Shown: piece by piece, positions 44,208 through 52,656 of the stretch
How the letters are laid out: every line of letters starts with the position of its first letter
Position numbering within the stretch: position 1 is the first letter of the stretch
Source of the DNA: Desulfobacter hydrogenophilus
GTDB taxonomy: Bacteria > Desulfobacterota > Desulfobacteria > Desulfobacterales > Desulfobacteraceae
DNA length: 64,000 bases
Assembly: GCF_004319545.1 (NCBI RefSeq)
Contig: NZ_CP036313.1
Location: 1,738,501 to 1,802,500 of the forward strand
Reading direction: 5' to 3'
Translations under genes and position numbers: made by a program
The notes under the pieces: generated by a model
Databases searched by the model: none
What the model was told of the DNA's origin: nothing
What the model saw: only the letters and a program-made list of their open reading frames with translations

Positions 44208-44336
44208 ATGGATATCCACGCCTGGATCGCCGTCGCTATGTTGGTTACGGCCATGGTTCTTTTTATCAGCAAGCTTATCCCTCTTGAGGCCACTGCTCTT
44301 TCGATCCCGGTTGTGCTTGGACCGCAGATTAAATAA
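44208..44336 (+). pseudogene. N-terminal fragment of an SLC13/CitT-type permease
   Basis: 42 codons, MDIHAWIAVAMLVTAMVLFISKLIPLEATALSIPVV, which is the first helix and loop of DASS/SLC13 anion carriers. It has a GAAGGG ribosome site. It runs directly into the palindromic element at 44332, which provides the TAA stop. The other 400 or more residues are missing. Confidence 0.6.
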
Positions 44337-44465
44337 CTTGAACGAAATTGCTTGCCTTTTGGCCCATCTACTTCGTTGAATCAAAGGCCCAATAGGCCTG
44401 CTATTCAACCTTTAATACGCTTTGTAGATGAACCAAAATTCGGCGTTATTTCTGCCCAACTTATT
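44332..44465. mobile_element. Palindromic element between two gene fragments
   Basis: 134 bp with imperfect inverted ends: AATAACTTGAACGAAAT on the left and AATAAGTTGGGCAGAAAT read inward from the right. An inner match TTTTGG-CATCTAC follows. It separates a permease head from a peptidase tail and has no open frame. Confidence 0.65.
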
Positions 44466-44650
44466 ACTTTCACCTGAGTAGATTCGACGTGTCCCAGGGG
44501 GATATTGTAAAAAGGGGAGAGATTATCGGTCGATCTGGTTCTACGGGACGGGCCACGGGGCCTCATCTGCACCTGTCCATATCTGTACAGGGCCAGTTGG
44601 TAGATCCGGTACCGTTGTTTGAGGAGACAAACGATCAATTGCTCCGGTAG
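44459..44650 (+). pseudogene. C-terminal fragment of an M23 (LytM) peptidase
   Basis: Reads TYYFHLSRFDVSQGDIVKRG, then IIGRSGSTGRATGPHLHLSI and VDPVPLFEE before a stop at 44650. The HLH motif and GSTGRATGPHLH stretch are the conserved Zn-site end of M23 endopeptidases. The rest of the gene is missing; the fragment starts at the right end of the palindromic element. Confidence 0.85.
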
Positions 44651-44986
44651 GGATTGATCATAACATCGGCCACAAGGTGTCCACCCGGAAAGTTTTTAAA
44701 AAAAATGTAGATAAAATTTGCTTGGTTTGTAGATAGCTATTGTGAATAAACAAAAAACATTCACGGAAAGGATAAAGACGCCGAGCATGACATCTACAGA
44801 CACTGAAATTTCTCAAAATGCAAAGACCAAAACAAAATCTGGATATTTGATATAAGAGCGCCGGTCAGGTTGAATTGAATTCCGTTATAACCAGCAATTC
44901 CTGAATCTGGTTCCTGAAAGTTGACATCCACTCCCTCTGTTTTTATATTATAAGATATAATAATCCATAAAACAGGAGGATATCCA

Positions 44987-45146
44987 AATGGCCGATAAAA
45001 AGGAAAATAAAGACTACTGTGATGCAGAAGACCAGAAAAAGGTGGTTGATAAAATGGCCGACTGCGACAAGAGTGCCAAAACAGATAAAGAAAGAGACGA
45101 CTGCTATTCCGAGGTCGTCAAAAAGGATGACGGCTGCATGTCCTGA
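44987..45146 (+). pseudogene. Small Cys-containing protein gene with a one-base frameshift
   Basis: After AGGAGG and an ATG at 44987, the frame stops early. If one A is removed from the run of six at 44996-45001 it gives a 52-residue charged protein with five Cys: KDYCDAEDQKK, KMADCDKSAK, RDDCYSEVV and DDGCMS. Without that change it breaks after seven residues. It may be a pseudogene, a sequencing error, or use slippage. The family is not recognised. Confidence 0.5.
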
Positions 45147-45585
45147 TATTGTTTTGTGATAATTAAATTCAGTTCATCCGGTCATATGCGGCTTCTGCCG
45201 TAACAGGATCTCCATGAGCGCCTGCTGATAATTATCCTAAACCCACCATCTAATGTTTTATTTCTCTTTTAATTCAAAAAGTTAACAAAGTTTATGTTTC
45301 ACCAAATAGGTGAAACATAAATGCATCTAATCAATTAATTTTACATTAAAATCAGAAATTATATGGTGGATTTGGGATTATCTTCAGGGCTTGTGACTGA
45401 CCAATGCCCAGGATTTCATTTTTCTTTTATTGTCCTAACAAAAATGCTGGGCTTGATCATAACTTCGGCCAGTTTGTGCTCATCTTTTCAGAACCTGAAA
45501 ATACCGACGGAATTACAAGCGGTTAAAAGTGCCCTGAATCGGGTTCTCTCATAAGTGCCCCATCTTATGATCAACCCCAAAATAG
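45147..45585. other. AT-rich intergenic region
   Basis: About 440 bp. A perfect 13-bp inverted repeat TTTATGTTTCACC-N5-GGTGAAACATAAA lies at 45291-45321. A 63-residue open frame at 45363 has no ribosome site or motif and is not called. Nothing else is visible. Confidence 0.5.
45291..45321. repeat. Perfect 13-bp inverted repeat
   Basis: Arms TTTATGTTTCACC and GGTGAAACATAAA, loop AAATA. It has no long T-tract. It could be an operator for a regulator of the purine operon or a remnant of an element end. Confidence 0.6.
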
Positions 45586-45738
45586 AATGAAAGGAAGTCC
45601 ACTATTTCTTTTATTAAACTTTTGGGACGGCTGATAAATGAGGAATATTTTTCCGGCGGCGGCCATGTGGGCTGTGCCCTGGCCGTTGCCCCAGAGATAA
45701 GCGCCATTAAATACAGGAAAATGAAATCCGTCATATGA
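45586..45738 (+). pseudogene. C-terminal fragment of an unknown gene upstream of guaD
   Basis: A 50-codon open stretch from a TAG at 45583 to TGA at 45736, without a good start. It reads like coding: IKLLGRLINEEYFSGGGHVG, then CALAVAPEISAIKYRKMKSV. The GGGHVG turn resembles nucleotide-binding loops but I cannot name the family. It ends seven bases before the guaD start, so it may be the tail of a former first gene of the purine operon. Confidence 0.45.
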
Positions 45739-45745
45739 GGGATCT

Positions 45746-47020
45746 GTGAGTTTGGTAACATTATACAAAGGGCATTTTATCGATACGCCCACACCGGGCG
45801 AATTCAGGGTGAGAAAAGACGCTGTCGCCATCGTTGAAGCGGGCAAGCTTCTCTTCCTGGAAAAGGCGGTGCCGGAACGGTTTTCTTCTCTTCCAGTAAA
45901 GGACTTGGGAGAGGGAGTGGTTATTCCTTCTTTTATTGATCTGCATGTCCATGCACCCCAGCATATGCAGATGGGGGCGGGGCTGGATATGGGATTGCTC
46001 GATTGGTTGGAAAATTATACCTACCCAGGAGAGTCCAGCTTTGCCGATGAAGATTATGCCCGAAAGATTTATCCTTTGTTTGCCGCCGAACTGCTGCGGC
46101 AGGGCAGCCTCCGGTCTGTGGTTTACGGTACGGTTCATTTGGTATCGACCCTGATTCTGGCCCAGGTCCTGGAAAAGGCCGGACTGATCGCCTTTGTGGG
46201 CAAGGTCAACATGGACCGGAATACGCCCGATTATTTGAAGGAGACCTCCGAAGCCTCGTTCAAAGTCACTGAAACCTTCTGCCGGAGGTTAGTGGGCCGG
46301 AATGGGGTCCGGCCCATCGTTACGCCCCGTTTTGCCCCGAGCTGCACGGAAAAGCTCATGGAAGACCTGGGCCGGCTCTCTCAACGGTTGGACCTACCGG
46401 TCCAGTCCCACCTTTCCGAAACCCTCTCCGAAGCCCAATGGGTCTCTCAGCTTTTCCCCGAAAGCCGCAGCTATACCCATGTCTATAATGACTGCGGCCT
46501 CCTGGGGTCAGGTAGCCTGATGGCCCACGCCATCTTTTTAAGTGATGAGGAAATTGATTTAATCATGGAACGGGGAGCCACATTGGTTCACTGCCCCAGC
46601 GCCAACATCAATTTGAGCAGCGGCATCATGCCCCTGGGCCGCTATTTGGACCGGGGCGTTAACCTGGGACTGGGCTCAGATGTGGGCGCCGGGCACACCC
46701 TTGCCATGTATCGGTCGGTTGTCCAAGCGGTACAGAGCGCCAAGCTGCTTCGGATTTTGCGGCCCGAAGAGAATCACAGAGCGGTAACCCTTTCCGACGC
46801 CTTTTATCTGGCGACCATGGGAAATGGTAAATTCTTTACCAATCAGGGATGGGGGCCTTGTGGTGCCTTTGAGCCGGGTATGAGTTTTGACGCCCTTTCC
46901 ATTGATATGGGATTGCCCGAAGTGGTAGAGATGTCTCCTCTCAATCAACTGGAGCGGTTTCTCTACGCCGGGGACGACAGACATATTAAAATACGGATTT
47001 TAGCCGGAAGGGAATTATGA
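45746..47020 (+). CDS. guaD: Guanine deaminase
   Basis: 424 residues, amidohydrolase fold. Zn-site pieces are DLHVHAPQH near residue 65, QSHLSET, MAHAIFLSDEE, and GLGSDVGAGHT near the end. The order and length match guanine deaminases, which turn guanine into xanthine and ammonia. The start is GTG at 45746 with AGGG before it. Its stop overlaps the xdhA start by four bases, and xanthine is the substrate of the enzyme made by the next two genes. Confidence 0.93.
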   Translation: MSLVTLYKGHFIDTPTPGEFRVRKDAVAIVEAGKLLFLEKAVPERFSSLPVKDLGEGVVIPSFIDLHVHAPQHMQMGAGLDMGLLDWLENYTYPGESSFADEDYARKIYPLFAAELLRQGSLRSVVYGTVHLVSTLILAQVLEKAGLIAFVGKVNMDRNTPDYLKETSEASFKVTETFCRRLVGRNGVRPIVTPRFAPSCTEKLMEDLGRLSQRLDLPVQSHLSETLSEAQWVSQLFPESRSYTHVYNDCGLLGSGSLMAHAIFLSDEEIDLIMERGATLVHCPSANINLSSGIMPLGRYLDRGVNLGLGSDVGAGHTLAMYRSVVQAVQSAKLLRILRPEENHRAVTLSDAFYLATMGNGKFFTNQGWGPCGAFEPGMSFDALSIDMGLPEVVEMSPLNQLERFLYAGDDRHIKIRILAGREL

Positions 47021-48453
47021 AAAAACGCTGTCGATTTATTTTAAACGACAAAGAGATGGAATTTTCCCTGTCGCAGGGCCGCTCGGTTTTAGACCTTCTG
47101 AGAAAGGATTTGAGACTGTACGGAACCAAAGAAGGCTGCCGGGAAGGGGAGTGCGGTGCCTGTACGGTTATACTGGGACGAAACCCCTCGGTTGCCTACC
47201 GGCCCATGCCATCCTGTCTGATGTCGGCAGGACAGCTCAACAACACCCATCTTGTAACCATAGAAGGACTTCAGGGGGAGAGGCCCAATCGGCTTCAGCA
47301 AGCTTTTATCAATCAGGGAGCGACCCAATGCGGATTCTGTACCCCCGGATTTATCATGTCCCTCACCGGTTATCTTCTGGAGGGCAGGACCGTTACCCTC
47401 CAGGAGGCTGTGGATGCCCTGGACGGGAATCTCTGCCGATGTACCGGCTACGGCTCCATTCGGCGGGTTGTGGCGGAGACCGTTACCCCCCTATTGGGTA
47501 CAGTGCCCTCACTTCAGGAATTGATTGAACTGGACCTGATTCCTGCCTATTTTGCCGGCATCCCCCAGAGACTTACGACGCTGAGGTGTAAGTCCCTATC
47601 GGATTCACCAGATTTGACCTTTGACCGGTCTGAAAAAAATCGGCTCCTTATTGCAGGGGGCACCGATCTGTATGTCCAACGGGGAGACGCCCTGAATAAG
47701 TCGGCCCCCCGGTTCCTCATACCCGAATCCGAGCCGATCCGGGTAACCGATGGGATGATAGAAATTCCCGCATCGGCCACCATGGAGCAGATGCGGCGAG
47801 ATCCCCACTTAATTGATCAGTTTCCCGGGTGGCATGAAAAGCTGCGGGTTTTGGCCTCCCATATTTTACGGAATCGGGCCACCCTGGGGGGCAATCTGGT
47901 CAATGCCTCACCCATTGCGGACGGTGCCGTGCTTTTGCTCGCCTTGGATGCCCAAATTCAACTGGTTTCGTCCCAAGGCTTTCGACGTCGACTTTCTCTA
48001 AGGGCGTTTTTTCTGGGCTACAAAGAGCTGGATTTAAAGAACGATGAGCTTGTGGAATCCCTTTGGGTGACAAAACAGGATGGCCCCCAATTATGGAACT
48101 ACGCCAAAGTGAGCAAGCGAGAGCGATTAGATATCGCCAGCTGCAACTCTGCGGCGGTTTTTAAGGTTAATAACGGGTCATTCACTTTTGTCGGTTTAGC
48201 CTTGGGCGGTGTGGCGCCCATCCCCTTTACGGCCCGCCGGACCATGGCGTGGCTTAGGGAAAAACCCCTGACCATGGAAACATTTCTGGGCTCCCTGGAA
48301 GTCCTGCAGGAAGAGATTTCTCCCATAGACGATGTCCGGGGCAGTGCCGATTATAAAAGGCGATTGGCTTCTGCCCTTATGGCGGATCATTATCTGCACT
48401 GCTTTTCCGATATCTGTTCCTACAACGATTTTGTAAAGGAAGAGGCGTTATGA
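47017..48453 (+). CDS. xdhA: Xanthine dehydrogenase, [2Fe-2S]/FAD subunit
   Basis: 478 residues. The N-terminal plant-type [2Fe-2S] domain has CREGECGACTV; the second cluster domain has TQCGFCTPGFIMS and LCRCTGY. An FAD-binding domain follows (about 190-370) with LLIAGGTDLYVQ and RNRATLGGNLVNASPIAD. It passes electrons from the Mo subunit to NAD or ferredoxin. It overlaps guaD and xdhB by four bases each, so the operon is translationally coupled. Confidence 0.94.
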   Translation: MKKRCRFILNDKEMEFSLSQGRSVLDLLRKDLRLYGTKEGCREGECGACTVILGRNPSVAYRPMPSCLMSAGQLNNTHLVTIEGLQGERPNRLQQAFINQGATQCGFCTPGFIMSLTGYLLEGRTVTLQEAVDALDGNLCRCTGYGSIRRVVAETVTPLLGTVPSLQELIELDLIPAYFAGIPQRLTTLRCKSLSDSPDLTFDRSEKNRLLIAGGTDLYVQRGDALNKSAPRFLIPESEPIRVTDGMIEIPASATMEQMRRDPHLIDQFPGWHEKLRVLASHILRNRATLGGNLVNASPIADGAVLLLALDAQIQLVSSQGFRRRLSLRAFFLGYKELDLKNDELVESLWVTKQDGPQLWNYAKVSKRERLDIASCNSAAVFKVNNGSFTFVGLALGGVAPIPFTARRTMAWLREKPLTMETFLGSLEVLQEEISPIDDVRGSADYKRRLASALMADHYLHCFSDICSYNDFVKEEAL

Positions 48454-50711
48454 TCAATCCCGATACCACCTATCATGTGATGGGGCTTACCCGCTATGTG
48501 GATGACAGGGATTTTCCCGCCCGGGGATTGCATTGTGTTGTTTTCTTCTCTCCTCTGGCCAGGGGAAAAATTCGGGATGTGGATACCTCCGCCGCCAGGG
48601 ACGTGCCGGGTGTGGCGTTCATCCTTACCGCAAAAGATATTCCCGGGGTAAATCAGATCGGCGGCATAATTCCGGACGAAGTGCTCCTGGCCGAGGATGA
48701 GGTGGTTTTTGTGGGTATGCCGGTGGCCGCCGTTTATGCCTGGACCGAGGAGGCTGCCCGGGAGGCGGTGGGGCTCATTAAAATTGATATTGCCCAAGAA
48801 ATCCCTGTTCTGGATCCCCGGGAAGCCTATAACCGGAATGAATTGATTGCCCCGGTACGAACTTTTACTCTGGGCGATGTGGAAGAAGCCATTGCGTCTG
48901 CAGCCTATGTGGCCAAGGGGAGGGTCGAATCGGGCGCCCAGGAGCACTTTTACCTGGAGGGCCAGGTCACCGTAGCGACTCCCTCGGAGGAGGGGAATCT
49001 CCATCTCTCTTCCGGTACCCAGGCGCCCACTTCGGTGCAGCGATGCGTTGCCAAGGTTTGCGGATTGGCCATGAATCGGATTGAAGTGGATGTTCGACGA
49101 CTGGGAGGCGCCTTTGGGGGCAAGGAGGTCCAAGCCAATACCTGGGCCTGTTTTGCCGCCCTGGGGGCTCAAAAATCGGGCGTCCCCTGCCGTATGGTTT
49201 TAAGACGTTCCGACGATATGTTGGCCACAGGCAAGCGGCATCCTTATAGCTCGGATTTTACCCTGGCCCTGGATGGGGAAGGAAATTTTTTGGCCTTCAA
49301 GGTTATGTATTATCAGAATGCGGGAGCTGCGGCCGACTTGTCTACGTCTATTTTGGAACGAACCCTGTTCCATGCCACCGGATCTTATTACGTGCCCAAC
49401 GTACATGCCACGGCAGCCTCCTGCCGCACCAACATAACCCCGAACACCGCCTTCCGGGGATTTGGTGGTCCCCAGGGCATGTTCGTCTTTGAATCGGCCA
49501 TCCGGGAGGCCTCCCGCATCAGCGGAATTCGTGTCGAAACACTGCAGCGGAAAAACCTTCTTAAAACCGGGGATTTTTTTGCCTATGGTATGGCTGCGGA
49601 GAATGCCCAGGCCCAACACTGTTGGGACAGGGCATATGACCATTACGACCTGCCAAAACGAATGGGTGCCATTGACGCCGCCCAAAGAGCGGAGAAGGCT
49701 TCCGGTCAGGTCTCCCGCTACGGCAAAGGGTATGCCCTGATGCCCGTATGTTTCGGCATAAGCTTTACCACCATATTTTTAAACCAGGCCCGGGCTCATA
49801 TCCACGTTTACACAGACGGTAGCGTGGGCGTAAGTACGGGTGCTGTGGAAATGGGTCAGGGGGTAAACCACAAAATTCGCGAAATAGTCGTCAACAGCCT
49901 GGGAATCGCTCCTGGGCAGGTTAAGCTTGAATCCACCAATACCACCCGTGTTTCCAACACCAGTCCCACCGCCGCCAGCAGCGGAACTGACCTGAATGGA
50001 GCGGCCGCCCTGATGGCCTGTGAGATGATAAAAGCGCGTCTCTTTAAATTTATGGCCGAGGAATATCAATGTACCTCGGAGGATTTTTTCCTTAAAAAAG
50101 GCCGGTTATATAAAGCGGGTAAAGCCTGTGGGGTCGCTTGGGAGGATTTGGTGATCCAGGCCTATGGTTCCCGGGTGCAGTTAAGCGCCGAAGCCCACTA
50201 TGCCACGCCGGACCTGTTTTTTGATACATCTATTGAGAAGGGTCGTCCCTTTGCATACCATACCTACGGAACGGCTTATTTTGAGGCTGAAGTGGACCGC
50301 TTACTGGGCACCTACAGAATCGAAAAGGCCTATGTGGTGCATGACCTTGGGAGATCCATCAATCCCCTCATCGATCTTGGTCAGGTTGAAGGCGGCATGG
50401 TCCAGGGCATTGGATGGATGACCATGGAAGAGATGCGTTACGCAGAGACGGGCAGACCCCTTACGGCCACTGCGGGAACGTATAAAATGCCTGATATCTC
50501 TTCTGTTCCTTTGGATATGCAAGTAAAATTTTTGGAAGATGACTATAACGACAGAGCCGTTAAGGGGTCCAAGGCCGTGGGGGAGCCGCCTTTTATGTAC
50601 GGCATCGGGGCTTTTTTTGCCATAAAGATGGCCGCCGGGTGTGAGACACCCTCCTATTGTGCGCCCATGACGCCCGAGCGTTTGTTTGGGGAATTGAGGG
50701 GAATGGTATAG
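48450..50711 (+). CDS. xdhB: Xanthine dehydrogenase, molybdopterin subunit
   Basis: 753 residues. Mo-cofactor motifs include EHFYLEGQV, RLGGAFGGKE, NTAFRGFGGPQGMF, VEMGQGVNHK and the late VGEPPFMYGIGAFFAIKMA with the catalytic Glu. It hydroxylates xanthine to urate (or a related purine). With guanine deaminase it forms a guanine-to-urate path. No XdhC or selenium-labile hydroxylase accessory gene is in view; the unknown fragment upstream of guaD could be what is left of one (speculation). Confidence 0.94.
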   Translation: MINPDTTYHVMGLTRYVDDRDFPARGLHCVVFFSPLARGKIRDVDTSAARDVPGVAFILTAKDIPGVNQIGGIIPDEVLLAEDEVVFVGMPVAAVYAWTEEAAREAVGLIKIDIAQEIPVLDPREAYNRNELIAPVRTFTLGDVEEAIASAAYVAKGRVESGAQEHFYLEGQVTVATPSEEGNLHLSSGTQAPTSVQRCVAKVCGLAMNRIEVDVRRLGGAFGGKEVQANTWACFAALGAQKSGVPCRMVLRRSDDMLATGKRHPYSSDFTLALDGEGNFLAFKVMYYQNAGAAADLSTSILERTLFHATGSYYVPNVHATAASCRTNITPNTAFRGFGGPQGMFVFESAIREASRISGIRVETLQRKNLLKTGDFFAYGMAAENAQAQHCWDRAYDHYDLPKRMGAIDAAQRAEKASGQVSRYGKGYALMPVCFGISFTTIFLNQARAHIHVYTDGSVGVSTGAVEMGQGVNHKIREIVVNSLGIAPGQVKLESTNTTRVSNTSPTAASSGTDLNGAAALMACEMIKARLFKFMAEEYQCTSEDFFLKKGRLYKAGKACGVAWEDLVIQAYGSRVQLSAEAHYATPDLFFDTSIEKGRPFAYHTYGTAYFEAEVDRLLGTYRIEKAYVVHDLGRSINPLIDLGQVEGGMVQGIGWMTMEEMRYAETGRPLTATAGTYKMPDISSVPLDMQVKFLEDDYNDRAVKGSKAVGEPPFMYGIGAFFAIKMAAGCETPSYCAPMTPERLFGELRGMV

Positions 50712-50762
50712 GGTTAGATCCCGATACCATTCGATCAACGTTTACAAAGACTTGTTAAAATT

Positions 50763-51683
50763 TTATAACGCCGCAAATCGGCTGATCCCCGCGTCTTTTG
50801 CCTCTTGGACAGCTTTGTTGAACTCAGTCTCGGAGACAGACTTTTCTAAGCCTTTCACATGGTGTGCCTTCCCACAGGGTCTATATTGATCCATGATGTT
50901 AACATAGGTGTTTTTTGAAACATGGTTGGCAATAAATGACATCACTTTTCCAGTTCCAGCCATCCCGGAGGGCATGACCAGGTGCCTGAGCAACAATCCT
51001 CGTGTGGCAATACCGTTTTCATCAAATTGCAAATCACCAACCTGTCGATGCATTTCGGCAACGGCTTTTGCGGCCACGTCGGGATAATCCGGCGCATTGC
51101 AGGTCTGTTCGGCAATCGCCGGATCCCAAAATTTAAAATCCGGCATATAAATATCGATGATCCCCTCCAGCAGTTTTAACGTCTCCACCTTGTCATATCC
51201 GCTGGAGTTGTATACCAAGGGAATGCTTAACCCCCCGTCAATGGCCATATCAAGGGCAGACAAAATTTGTGGCACCACATGGGTAGGGGTCACAAAATTA
51301 ATGTTATGGCAACCGTTATTCTGCAGGATCAACATCATCCCGGCCAACTGCCCGCGCCCACACTCCTCTCCGCTCCCCTCGTGACTGATCTCGTAATTCT
51401 GGCAAAAATTACATTTCAGGTTGCAGTGGGAGAAAAAGATGGTACCGGAACCAAAAGCCCCGACCAATGGCGACTCTTCTCCAAAATGGGCGTTGAAACT
51501 TGAAACAACGGCTTCCTCACCGGTAGAACACTCACCCAACTCCCCGGAAAGACGGTCAGCCTTACACGCTCTGGGACAAAGTTCGCAGGATTTTAACCGA
51601 TGTCGCGCTTCACTGATTTTATCCCGGAGCAACCCTTTTGCTTTGGTTTTAACATAGGCTGGTTGAAAGGCTGCCATTTGCAT
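50763..51683 (-). CDS. Radical SAM protein, PflA-like activase family
   Basis: 306 residues. An N-terminal Cys region CELCPRACKADRLSGELGEC precedes the radical-SAM cluster HCNLKCNFCQNYEIS (CX3CX2C). This is the pyruvate formate-lyase-activating-like family with an extra N-terminal Cys motif, of mostly unknown targets. It reduces SAM to a radical to activate a glycyl-radical or other enzyme. It stands alone, convergent with xdhB. Confidence 0.9.
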   Translation of the reverse strand: MQMAAFQPAYVKTKAKGLLRDKISEARHRLKSCELCPRACKADRLSGELGECSTGEEAVVSSFNAHFGEESPLVGAFGSGTIFFSHCNLKCNFCQNYEISHEGSGEECGRGQLAGMMLILQNNGCHNINFVTPTHVVPQILSALDMAIDGGLSIPLVYNSSGYDKVETLKLLEGIIDIYMPDFKFWDPAIAEQTCNAPDYPDVAAKAVAEMHRQVGDLQFDENGIATRGLLLRHLVMPSGMAGTGKVMSFIANHVSKNTYVNIMDQYRPCGKAHHVKGLEKSVSETEFNKAVQEAKDAGISRFAAL

Positions 51684-52119
51684 ACTCCTTTATCTTCTAT
51701 TATCAATAGATTAAACTAAAAATTAGAATCACTATTTTCATATTGAAGATTATCCTAACCTCACGAGCAAAATAATGCAATTTTTGGGAATCGTCGAGCG
51801 GTTGAGCGCCATAATGCCTAAGAGTTATAACTAAGCGTCACCTGCGGATGTTGTCGTCCTGTGTGATATCCTGGGACTGTTCGCATTCAAATCCCTGCAA
51901 TGGCAGCCACTGCAGCCACCATAAAACTTCTTTTCCATTTCTCTATTCGTTTTTCCTTGCTTTGTCCGCACACTTAAAGAATCGCAGAACAGGTGCTTGA
52001 CGCCATGCCATGGATCTGATACGCAGAAACGTTTAGCTTGTTTCAACGGGCTTAAACCACGGAGAGGCAGGCTTTCCGGCCAAGGTATCAGCCTGCCTTT
52101 CCAGCCTTTTATGAGGGCA
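51684..52119. other. Intergenic region with a hairpin; no confident gene
   Basis: 436 bp. A leftward open frame (51831-52154) ends in a Cys-rich stretch FYGGCSGCHCRDL but lacks a ribosome site and overlaps the flavodoxin gene, so it is not called. A hairpin AGGCAGGCT/AGCCTGCCT (52065-52098) lies just after the flavodoxin stop (minus strand) and may terminate it. Confidence 0.45.
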
Positions 52120-52644
52120 TCAGGCAGACACCTTCCCGGCAGCAATTTGTGCAAGTTCTACAAACAGTTCCCGGGCGTCTGCCAGATCTTTTTTATCCGG
52201 GTGTTTGGCTGCCTCTTCAAGCCTGGCCCTGCGTTCCGGTGTCATGCTGTGATGGGGATCGTCTTTCATCTTTGTTTCCATCATTTTAATCAGGGCCGGG
52301 TCCACCTTGCCCTGGCATAAAAATTCCCCCAGGATTTCATTACCCTGGACAAGCTCCCTTGCTTTTTTCAGGCACTGTTTGGCATGATCAGAGTCGGGAT
52401 AGGCGCCCAGGGTGCCGAACAGTCCGATTTTTTTACCTTTTACTGTTTCCATGTATCTGGCTGAACTGGCATTAGCCGTCCCCTTATCCACCCAGAAGCC
52501 CAGGGCTAAAAAATCATAGTCTGACGGGTCCGGAGCGTCTTTGGCGGAAAAGATATCTTTAGGTTCGGGTAGGGCATCATATATTTCCCTGGCAACCTTT
52601 TGGGTGTTGCCGGTTCTGCTGGAGTAAACAACTAGGGATTTCAT
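52120..52644 (-). CDS. Flavodoxin family protein
   Basis: 174 residues. The FMN phosphate loop is VVYSSRTGNTQKVA, and the later loops ALGFWVDKGTA and GLFGTLGAYPDSDHAKQC fit a flavodoxin with C-terminal extension. It carries electrons at low potential. It follows the HutW-like gene by 13 bases; a flavodoxin as electron donor for radical-SAM haem breakdown is a reasonable inference. Confidence 0.9.
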   Translation of the reverse strand: MKSLVVYSSRTGNTQKVAREIYDALPEPKDIFSAKDAPDPSDYDFLALGFWVDKGTANASSARYMETVKGKKIGLFGTLGAYPDSDHAKQCLKKARELVQGNEILGEFLCQGKVDPALIKMMETKMKDDPHHSMTPERRARLEEAAKHPDKKDLADARELFVELAQIAAGKVSA

Positions 52645-52656
52645 AATTTTTTCTCC

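Noticed and set aside
45363..45554. 63-residue open frame
   Set aside because: No ribosome site, no motif and odd composition; most likely chance.
45586..45738. Calling the fragment XdhC
   Set aside because: Only a GGGHVG turn hints at it; the rest does not fit well enough to name.
51831..52154. Leftward 107-residue frame with a Cys-rich end (FYGGCSGCHC)
   Set aside because: It overlaps the flavodoxin gene, lacks a ribosome site and has no recognised family.
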